A stretch of 64,000 nucleotides of DNA from Prostheceraeus crozeri (lineage: Eukaryota > Platyhelminthes > Polycladida > Euryleptidae). Shown here piece after piece: positions 55,403 through 64,000 of this stretch (the stretch's first letter is position 1; every line of letters begins with the position of its first letter). A program made the translations under genes and the position numbers. The stretch is taken from assembly GCA_907163375.1 (NCBI GenBank), contig CAJQUW010015464.1:1-64000 (forward strand). Direction: 5' to 3'. The notes beneath the pieces are model-generated. The model was given only the letters and a program-made list of their open reading frames with translations. It was not told the origin of the DNA and made no database searches.

Positions 55403-57434
55403 ACCTAGGGGAACCTTTATCAGACCTTTATGTGAATTTCATTAGAAACTTGCTATGAAAATTTATTAGACTATTATACAGTGTCGGTACGTTATGATCG
55501 TACAGCTTCTATGAAAAAAACATTTATTACAAACCTTCATTTATTTAGAATTTTGTAACTTGAAGAATTCCAGCATTCTTCAAACCCTTCTTCAACTTCT
55601 CATAAAACAATTCTCATTTGCTTCATCTTGGAATATTCAAAAATCATTTCATTATTTCTCCATGACAAATATGATTTACATTACTTTCTGTTTCTACAAA
55701 GTTTTTTTGATGATATGACTGTTTGCTTGGGATTGACAAATGATAGACTTTGTGAGAGCCAAATATTCACTCAACATCATCCATTACATGCTTTGGTTCC
55801 CCCACACTTGCCTAGAACTGGCAGTTTAATCAGCCAGAGGCCAGGACTTCAAGACGCTTGCGGTCATTCTTCCCGTGGACATGTGATCTTACTTAATACC
55901 CGTAGTAACGGTTAATATTGTGTTAGATACGACTGTGAGTCTTACAGTGCATTTTTCTACATTGTAGATGGTATATGCACGTTGACACGACTGATATTAT
56001 TATGTATCTTGTTTATTTGAAATTCTTTGTACTATTTCGATTTATATTCATTCAAAATATACGCTTCCTTTCTTTTCCTTTTTCTTTTCTTTCTTTTTGA
56101 ATTGTATAAGTTTTCAGACTGACTTTTTTAGATAGTTTTTAGTTAGGAGAAACATAATGATTTGAGCTCTGAAGCATTTGATAAAGGAAAAGAAAATACA
56201 TGCATTCTTTCCACATGAAAAAAGAGCATGTATCAACACCAGAAAATAAATTTCATTCGGAAGAAGAAGTTTTCATGTAAGAATTTCAAAATCTGCACTT
56301 ATTCATACTACTCATTAACTTCAAAATTCAAATTATTTCAAAACAGCTCTATAGGTGGTCACAGTGTTATCATTTTTCGGCTGAACTAGAGCTATAATAC
56401 ATGGAAATTCAAAGGGTTTACATGGATAACTTTTATTTGAAATTCAAGAAATTCTTTTCTCCAAAATTCGTTAAATTTTCTTAAGATTAACATTTTTGAA
56501 CTACCCCGACTAAGCATGTTCAGAAAATGCAACCTGTTTCTTAGGAAAATTTTGTAGATGATAATCGAATTCATGCCCACCGTGAGAATGCATCGCATAA
56601 TAAATTGTATCGGTATATTTTGCAAAATACTTTTGTCAGGTTATTTTCAACATTGGATTTCTTTAACCCTATTTGCCTCAGGCTTTTTCTTGTCGGTGAT
56701 GTACCGACAAGGGGGGGCATTGACTTGATTAAGTGCAATTATTTTGGGCATGCTCCATCCAATGGTGGCATCAGTTTTTCATTCCAAGTTGATCTTGTTA
56801 CTATAAATGGCATTTTAAATTTCAAACAATCATATTCTAGATTTCGTAATTGTATATATTTAAAATAGTCCGCAGAATACCAAGGAAATTACTGCTGAAC
56901 CTATCTAAAACATGCTCCGTCTGATGATTCTGTCAATCTTGCGTTTCTTGTAGCTATAAATGGCATTTTAAATTTCAAACAATCATTTTTTTAAATTTCG
57001 TATTTATAAGTAGTATGTATGGAAAATGCGCAATATTAGTCATCATAAAGAGGTAAAAAGTATCTGAGTATCAATTAACATAATCTCGACCACATTTCCT
57101 GAGCAGGCGGACTACAGAAGTTGCTGATCAACTTAAACCATTTTTCCCACTGTTCTCATTACGGGAACATTTAAAAAGGCTTGTCTTGATTCATGGAAAA
57201 CATTATTTACAAACTTTCATTGATCAGTATTTGTCAAAAATACAATTTGGACCGAGCAGCACATTGTTTTGGGATCTTTTGACGTGAACGAAATTCAAGA
57301 AATTCGCAACTTAAATATTTTATGAAGTTGCATGAAGGAGAGTGAATCCTGTGATCATGTGCCAATCATTTGACGTAAATGACCTTTTATTGAAATTTAT
57401 TTACCGATGGTAATTAGAAGTGAAATCAAATGCC
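55403..57434. other. Intron sequence, no gene recognised
   Basis: A repeated phrase ATAAATGGCATTTTAAATTT, followed by CAAACAATCAT, occurs at about 56803 and 56954, a short diverged duplication with CTCCRTCYGATG-like flanks. No exon or transposon is recognised. Confidence 0.5.
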
Positions 57435-57901
57435 CAGGGCTGGGATCGGTTGACCGATAGCCGGTTAACAGGTTACACTTTCTTTTAACCGGTTAAAATC
57501 GGTAACAACGTTTGATTAGATTAATCTTGTTTAATGAAATCCGGTTGAACTACAGATTACACTGCTTTCATGTCGTAGTGATGACTAGTCTTCGTTTCAC
57601 AATCCAATCAAATTCATTCAACTCAGCTCGCTATCCTTTAGTCGTGCTATTTCCCCCCACCCCTACACGTAGCGTTAGTGTGGATTGATCTAGAGGCGTA
57701 AAATCCAATTATTTGTATCTATTGGCTAGTGTTATCGGGTCATTCAATGCAATCAAAGGAGGAATTCCGTTGAAACCCAAATGGATAAGGTTCGTAGTTG
57801 TTGATTAACCTTGACAACCAAATAAATACCGGGAATCCTGATTTAACCGATTTTAACCGGTTAACCGGCTACAAAAAATTAACCGGTCCCTCCCAGCCCT
57901 G
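57435..57901. mobile_element. 467-bp hAT MITE with perfect 8-bp target duplication
   Basis: The ends CAGGGCTGGGA / TCCCAGCCCTG are perfect over 11 bp. CAAATGCC flanks both sides (57427-57434 and 57902-57909). The interior is dense in AACCGGTTAA-type words. There is no transposase. Confidence 0.95.
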
Positions 57902-57909
57902 CAAATGCC

Positions 57910-58866
57910 ATTTTCTGAAATTTGCCACTATTCGTAGCTGTTTACGCAGCGGGAACAGTGGGTACGAATACCCACTTGGTCATACAAATTAGAAATCTTG
58001 TGCAGCTGTGTCTAAAGCAATGACGTGTTTCTACTGGAAGAAGCTGGTATACGAAGATGGTGGACGATGTCAGAATGCTCTCCAGGCTTTGATGGTCAAA
58101 TACACCCTATCCATTGCGTGACCGTGAACGTGTCTAGGCTAAGAAAGTCTCTTCCACTAAATGCCAGAAAAATAAATTCAGTAGTAGGAAAGGCAACGAC
58201 TAATTTATCAATGAGATTTTCATGAGAAACTCATGAAATTTGATGAGATATTTCATGCGAAAACGTTCCAAATCCGCATGAAATTTCATGAGAATTATAT
58301 AGGAATTTTCATGAGTGAAGCTTGAGCAGGCTCATTGGACGAATATGGCATGTCTGTCTAGCGGAAAGTGATCAAACGGGAAGGTGTTTCATTGTCATAC
58401 TGAGTTCAGAAGTCATTGAAAACACAAGGACGTGTATCGCTAAACAAAATTCGTGTTTGGGTGCAAAACCCGGTCAAAACATTCGATACATTTTCCCATA
58501 ATGACTGTCTGTAATGCCTCGTTGCACGCACGTTTGCATATCTATGGTAATCACTAATCAGCGATAATCACGTGACATGTTAATCGAAGAGACTCAAATT
58601 TCTGTCAGACAATTGATAGGACTCTACTTTACAACGACACATCGAATTTTAGGTCATAGATCTATTATGTCATCTTCTTTCATGAAAGTCTTAATAATTC
58701 TTAGTCACACTTTGTATTTAAATTATTTTCACGGGATTTTGTGAATTACAATTGCACAATGACAATACTTCCTGTATACTCAACCAAAGAGTTTGCGAAC
58801 TATCTGTGTAAAATTAATCTACACTGAAACAATATGGTGGAGAGGGCGGGGAATACTGTGGGGAAA
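57910..58866. repeat. Dispersed CATGAG-type repeat copy within unannotated intron DNA
   Basis: 58128-58270 contains TCTAGGCTAAGAAAGTCTC, AATGCCAGAAAAATAAATTC and AATTTATCAATGAGATTTTC, shared with 58867-59015 and, more diverged, 62739-62896. Many CATGAG/CTCATG words follow to about 58320. The rest (58321-58866) has nothing recognised. Confidence 0.75.
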
Positions 58867-59015
58867 CGTGTCTAGGCTAAGAAAGAATCTAAAGTCTCAT
58901 CCATTAAATGCCAGAAAAATAAATTCAGAAGTAGGAAAAGCAACTGCTAATTTATCAATGAGATTTTCATAAAATTCATGAAATTTGACGAGATACTTTA
59001 TGCGAAAACGTTGCA
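58867..59015. repeat. Second copy of the CATGAG-type dispersed repeat
   Basis: Close to 58128-58270 in the same orientation, 739 bp away. It starts CGTGTCTAGGCTAAGAAAG and ends in TATGCGAAAACGTTGC. Confidence 0.85.
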
Positions 59016-59156
59016 AGTCCACATGAAATTTCATGAGATATATATTCATGAGGAATTTCTCTCAAATAAGTTAACCAAAAGCTTTAACCGAGTATAGGAA
59101 AGCCCCAGATTGTGAAAATAATTTCCAATATTTGAAAATAAAATATGCCAACTTAC

Positions 59157-59226
59157 AGAACCTGATTAGCCGTCATATACGTTTTTGTTGGTTTACCATT
59201 CACAAAATAGTTGTAATTAGTTGTTT
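59157..59226 (-). CDS. Matrixin-like exon (N-terminal edge of catalytic domain)
   Basis: Internal exon of 70 nt. The acceptor TTATTGCATTTCAG ends at 59227 and the donor GTAAGTTGG starts at 59156. It encodes 22 full codons (TTNYNYFVNGKPTKTYMTAN then QV), the position of the LTYxI.NY strand that opens matrixin catalytic domains. Its final CT joins the first G of exon 35539-35717 to make Leu. The first two bases require a phase-1 upstream exon beyond 59226 or outside the window, which should encode the propeptide. On its own the exon is weak. The phase match and continuing homology support it. Confidence 0.7.
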
Positions 59227-59782
59227 CTGAAATGCAATAATGGTTGATAATGAAATAAAACAGCAGTGTAAGTCACACGAAAGAATAGTTGCAATGTGGT
59301 TCATAATATTACAAACAGACAACCATAGAAATCCGATTTATTTCATTAGTTTAAGTAACACTACTAGAATGGACAGCTGGGGTTTGTTGACGGTTAAGAA
59401 ATGACTCATAAGTGTACCGTTGCTATAGTCACGACTTAACCACGGCGTAGTGTTCTGCGATATTGTTGTGGCCAATAATATTAATCGGATTTCTATGCAG
59501 ACAACAGTGCCTCACTGTCGGACTGCTGTCGTGCTGACAAATCTAAGTCGCTTGGCTTGCGCTCTTGTGTCCTTCCGACTTTCAGCAAGCATGATCCTAA
59601 TTATGGTCAGACTTGGCCCAATGAAAGATCACATGCATGGCCTGTTGTTGAATATGTTTGACATTGATTGAAATGCACTCTTTGGAAAGTAGGAGCTTTG
59701 TCATGGAAGAAATAATCACAGAGATTATTGCAGTGTGAAACATGATAGCTATTTACGCAACTAGTGCTTGGCTTCTTTATAC
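59227..59782. other. No gene recognised
   Basis: If the matrixin gene continues, this is its next upstream intron. No cysteine-switch motif was found on the minus strand here. Confidence 0.5.
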
Positions 59783-61104
59783 AGTCCGTCTCATAAAAAG
59801 TGGATCATCCTAAAATTTGACTAAATATAATATAAGTATGATACAGAAAGCATTTTTCATGTTATTTCATGTCCCTAATCCTCGTATATTTAAAAGTCCT
59901 TATATAATCTGATAAGCTATGATACAGTAACGGTTCTTAAGAAGCTAATATTTTGTGGCCCTACCCTTATTGTCAATGACATCACCAATTCGTCTAGGCA
60001 TTGATTCGATGATATCGTTGATTTTTGACTGATATAACTTTCTCCACTCTTTTTAACAGTGACGTAAGTTGTGATACGCCATCTATAGGTAGCAGTGAAC
60101 GACGAACGTTACGTTTCATAATACTCCATACATTTTCTATGGGATTCAGATCAGGAGAACGAGCTGGCCAAGATAATGTCCTAAGCCCTAATTGAGACTT
60201 GCATAAGTTGACTCTACTACTCCTGTGACACGTAGCATTTTCATCCATAAATAACCAAGTCGATGGATCACCAAGTTGATGATTCGATCTGAGAGGACCT
60301 CTTACAGCTCTTGAAATTCGACTCAATAAGTCTTCTACGAATAGTGGACTTAGAAATAGACGAGTCTAGTGCAGCCATCTCAGTTAACGAGAGACTTGGA
60401 TCAACTTTAACAAATCTCAAAATTAGGCGGTCTTTACGTTTGGATGTTTTGCGTGGACGGCCAGAGCCCTCTTTACGACAGAGTCGAAAATCATCATTAT
60501 GCCATCGATGCACATTTGTGTAAGGGACATTTAGTTGCTTGCGTGTAGCTCGCAAAGGCTGACACTTTGCCTTTTGTGAATGCGATCTCGATATTGTACA
60601 TTTGTGCTTTGTATTGTTTTCAACCGGTAAGAGATAGATTTCTAGCTGAAAGCAATCAGGAGTGCTGCCAACACCACCGCAACGAAGTCAGGAAGCTATG
60701 GAACATGAAGTCCAGTTAATCACATGTAGCAGTTACATTATTGTTGATGAATAATGGTGCTATACTGGCTCTGATTGACCGATTTTCTTTATTTTTGTTT
60801 TGCTTGATAGCTTTTGGCTTGTAGAACAACATATTACATAACAAAGGAAACAAATGTAATTTTATAAGAGTGAGGTATGATTTTGTGTAACATTGCTTAA
60901 TGAAGATCAAATTATCTACTACTTTTTTATCTATAACAGGAAAACAACTCAATATTTATGCTTGAAATTTCCAACAATGATATTAGTAAGCACAACTGAC
61001 ATATCTTCCAAATTTCAGAGAAATTCGTTCAAGTTTAGCGGAGTAAGACAAAGTTGAAGTTAAGGCGATGTTTAAGGGTGATCCATTTTTTATGAAACAA
61101 TCTG
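59783..61104 (-). mobile_element. Tc1-type transposon with internally deleted transposase
   Basis: The ends CAGTCCGTCTCATAAAAAGT and, reversed, CAGATTGTTTCATAAAAAAT continue as similar TIRs of about 30 bp, flanked by TA. The minus-strand transposase starts with a Tc1 HTH (GRPRKTSKRKDRLILRFVKV then SKSTIRRRLIES, 60555-60300) and resumes near 60260 as LFMDENATCHR, then LSWPARSPDLNPIENVW. About 130 residues including the first catalytic Asp are missing, with a frame change at the join. The residue 34 positions before the catalytic Glu is Glu instead of Asp. Inactive. Confidence 0.92.
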
Positions 61105-62199
61105 TAGTATTCCACGAGTTAGATATCTTAAATGCCCGAGGCCGCAGGGTGACGGAGATTTAAATCTAATGAGTTGGAATGTTATGACAACGCCACAGAA
61201 TTAGATTGTTTAACCGTGTCACTTTGCTAGAAGTGCAAACTGATTCAAACAGATGGCACATGCAGGAACTTAATAAGTGGGCAAAAAGGAATTCCTAATA
61301 CCTTGCAGAGATAGGAAAAATAGTCGTGCGTCGCTTGCGGATTGCTGTGAATTCCTTCAAAATGCTACGATCGCCACGATTCCTTGAGATTCGAAGAATT
61401 CAGATCATTGCGCAAAAGTTTTCTCGATCATGTTCGGTCCTTCGATCATTTTAAAAAAGTTAGCAAGCGCACGAAAAAACGTTCACAAACTTCTCTGCAG
61501 AACTTGACATCGTCTGTGTCTCTTTGCTGCGTGATCCGCTTGATAACAGTCACTGAAACTTCGCACAATTTGGCGTGTTTAATGTTGAATTGGCTGCTCA
61601 TTGTTCGATTGCTATGGTATTTAGTCAGGAGATTGTGCCATTTCAATAACGTTACATGTTCCAATGCTTCCCTTCTAGTCAAACGGAAGAAGAGGCGACC
61701 TGTCTAATTCTGTGGATGAAGCAATCTTATGCACGAGTTGCTTAGAGAATTTTATTTGTCGACGTGCTATGATGATCAAGGACATAATTGCGATTGCTAT
61801 GTCTATGATTGTCAAGAGAATTCTTGAATAGAAATTTAACCTGATCAGTCGTGAAAATATCTATTCACAGATCTAGTCTATACTAAAGCAGGGCAAGAGC
61901 ACTCATAATGTTAATAGATTACGCTCTTTCTAATGAATTGGAGTAAATATTATTTCCCGCTTGGTCAATAATCTGCTTTACAGGTCAAATAAAATGATAG
62001 GATATCTGCAATACATGCACGAAGACAAATAAAAAATATTACGGTGTAGTACCAATGTCCAACTTCCCTTTACAGTTAATATTGGTTTATAGTACGCAAC
62101 CGCCCCTATTACGGATGGAACGACGTACATTGAAAGCTTCCATTCGGGCTTCGGCAAAATTGACGTGCGAATTACCTATTTAGATGAGCGGGAATTTCA
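61105..62199. repeat. Mostly unannotated; copy of the 29060 repeat at 61585-61715
   Basis: 61585-61715 shares TTGTTCGATTGCTATGGTAT, CGTTACATGTTCCAATGCTT and GAAGAAGAGGCGACCTGTCT with 29085-29190. The second inverted arm seen at 29305 is absent. The other parts show no gene. Confidence 0.7.
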
Positions 62200-62660
62200 A
62201 CTTTGAAAGACGAAGTGCAGAGGAGCACCCTCATGAAATTCAATGCTGATTCATGAGATTTTTATGAGAGCTCATGAGATTATGATGAGTCTTATGATAT
62301 TCTCATGAGGAATTATTTAACTCATATGTTCTCATGATGCTTTGATGAGAACATGATGAGTGGTAATGAGGACATTCATGAGGACAATATCTCATGATGC
62401 GTTCATGGGAAAATCATGAGCATTCATGAGGTTTTTGTGAAGTAGTTTATAAGTAGAAAGGTATGCATGATAGCCGGAAGGAAAGAGTCATAAGAAAGCT
62501 TACTCAATCGACAAAAATCTCCAAGTTCAGTCTTTAAAGGATAAAAATCAAAAATATAGAACATATCATAGCGATATGCAACAGCATTTGACTTTATAAT
62601 AACGATTGCTATGCAAGATGTTGAAAATAGACGTATATACAATCAAAGTTCTATATCTTA
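62200..62660 (+). repeat. CATGAG-dense dispersed repeat
   Basis: From 62230 to 62430 there are roughly twenty CATGAG/CTCATGA words in both orientations. The following part (62440-62640) matches the minus strand of 11330-11530. Confidence 0.85.
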
Positions 62661-62738
62661 TCGTAATATAACCTACTGGTTCATCATTGCGAATGTTGAA
62701 ATAGCATTGTGGATATGACGTGGAAATGCCCAGGGGGC

Positions 62739-62896
62739 AACGTAGCGAGACTAAGAAAGTCTAAATAACCGAATGCCGGAAAAGTAAATTCAGAAGTATG
62801 AAAGAGTGACTGTTAATTCATGAAATAGATTTTTATGAGAAACTCATAAAATTTCATGAGACATATATGAGAAAAAATCTCATGAAAAATTACTGA
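62739..62896. repeat. Third, diverged copy of the CATGAG-type repeat
   Basis: It shares GACTAAGAAAGTCT, GAATGCCGGAAAAGTAAATT and GAGAAACTCATAAAATTTCA with the copies at 58128 and 58867. Confidence 0.75.
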
Positions 62897-63009
62897 TTAG
62901 TAAGAAGATCTTTTATCCAGTCAATCGTCTCTCTGTTTAATCTCACTGTTAGATGAAAGTTGGCTCTAGAATGCATTTTCCTTAATCACTAGGAAACACA
63001 TGCGAGGCT

Positions 63010-63194
63010 TTTCTTCCATGTGGCCGAGTTGTTATTTATTCTACTCATATTATTTTTGTGTTGAGTGTTAAGCAAGAATGCAGAGTCGTTCAGCTACAAT
63101 TTTAAAAGTTCTAGGTTTGACCGGACCAAAGTTTGAACCATGGTCTCCCGGACGCAGAGCGAACACTGTATTATCACAAGGTCATAGCGCCGGT
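63010..63194 (-). mobile_element. tRNA-derived SINE, copy 2
   Basis: The minus strand begins ACCGGCGCTATGACCTTGTG, and box B-like TGGTTCAAACTTTGG follows. It is clearly homologous to 28735-28895 in the same orientation. An open plus frame (63078-63446) across it is not a gene. Confidence 0.8.
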
Positions 63195-64000
63195 CAACGA
63201 GGAATCTTTGATATCAGGGAAAAAGGTCTTAACCCTAAACTGCATGAGATAAGAAATAACAAAAATATTGATAAAATTCAAACGTCATTGAATCATTGCA
63301 CACTTACTAATGCACAAATAAAATTTGCTTTTTCGAAAATATGTGTGCATACCATAGATGTCAGTATGTTGCATTATCGCAACATTATGCAAAACCGCAC
63401 TCTGTTGCATTTTCGCAACAAAGTTAAATATACATTTTTTGGATAAAGTAATGTTATATTTTTAATGTTTGATGAAAGGGTTTTCTTATAAATTCAATAT
63501 GAAAGGTAGATTGTCTTAATTCGGATTTGAATTTTCAAATTTACAGTATGTTGCGTTTTTGCAACTAACCTAGTTTTACAGCTGTGAAGATGTTGCGATG
63601 AAAACTTGTGGTCTGATATATTTACAATTATGTGTAAATATATACATGTACAGAATATATAATGAAATATTTGTGATTCTCTTAAATTTCAAATCTGAAC
63701 TTGAAATACAACCTAGCCTATCTGGAAGTATATTTGAACGATAAATAGAGATAATGCATAATTATTTATCACAATCGTGGTGTACACTTTCATTGGTTTA
63801 TATGCCAACTCTTTTTCCCCGATATGAAATTTTGCAAAACACAAAGCCAGAAGTTACAAAACATTTTGCTTAGCAAAAATTACAAGAACTCATAATTTCA
63901 AGCATGATTACAAAATTGAATAACATCTCATAGCGGATTATTTCGTGTGGAATTCAACGAAACAGTTTCTGTTTTTTCCGATGCACAAATTCACTTCACA
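63195..64000. other. No gene recognised
   Basis: AT-rich. A short phrase TATGTTGCATTATCGCAACA with related words recurs at about 63365, 63400 and 63548 (TTGCATTTTCGCAAC, TTGCGTTTTTGCAAC), imperfect palindromes of unknown meaning. Confidence 0.5.

Overview
The window is metazoan nuclear DNA. It holds three coding exons with consensus GT-AG splice sites, introns of about 9.5 and 23.4 kb, and many animal transposons: non-LTR LINEs, Penelope-like elements (PLEs), Tc1, hAT, a P/THAP element and a tRNA-derived SINE. The mix would suit a marine invertebrate, perhaps a deuterostome, but I cannot name a species.

Region 1 (1 to about 9281) is the right part of an integrated Polinton/Maverick or adintovirus-like element. 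It is very AT-rich and its left end lies outside the window. Its genes are the C-terminal part of a B-family DNA polymerase with a frame break, a minus-strand protein that may have a sliding-clamp fold, a fibre-like coiled-coil protein, two small Gly/Ala-hydrophobic virion-type proteins, a probable major capsid protein, a protein joining a parvovirus-type phospholipase A2 to a retrovirus-type integrase, and an adenain-type cysteine protease on the minus strand. The ATPase, penton and rest of the polymerase would lie to the left. The genes have A-rich start contexts. Most spacers carry their own AT-rich tandem repeat. About twenty tiny palindromes, mostly with 3-nt loops, are scattered through spacers and coding sequence. 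A 17-bp perfect inverted repeat (9216-9232/9265-9281) probably marks the right terminus.

Region 2 (9282 to about 25600) is a transposon graveyard: LINE pieces, PLE pieces in both orientations (one with a degenerate hammerhead-ribozyme-like motif), an internally deleted LINE, MITE-like elements and diverged tandem repeats.

Region 3 (25672-59226, minus strand) contains one split host gene. Three exons (59157-59226, 35539-35717, 25672-25995) have good splice sites and compatible phases. Together they encode most of a matrixin (MMP-like) catalytic domain in which all three zinc-ligand histidines and the catalytic glutamate are replaced. The 9.5-kb intron holds a P-superfamily transposon with a perfect 8-bp target duplication, a SINE, a hAT piece and a LINE. 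The 23.4-kb intron holds a 14.3-kb array of a 25-bp minisatellite (36460-50723), a PLE and two hAT-like elements. The array has no stop codon in any minus-strand frame, so it produces spurious ORFs of up to 2833 codons.

Region 4 (59227-64000) has a Tc1 element with a deleted transposase, CATGAG-rich dispersed repeats and a second SINE copy.
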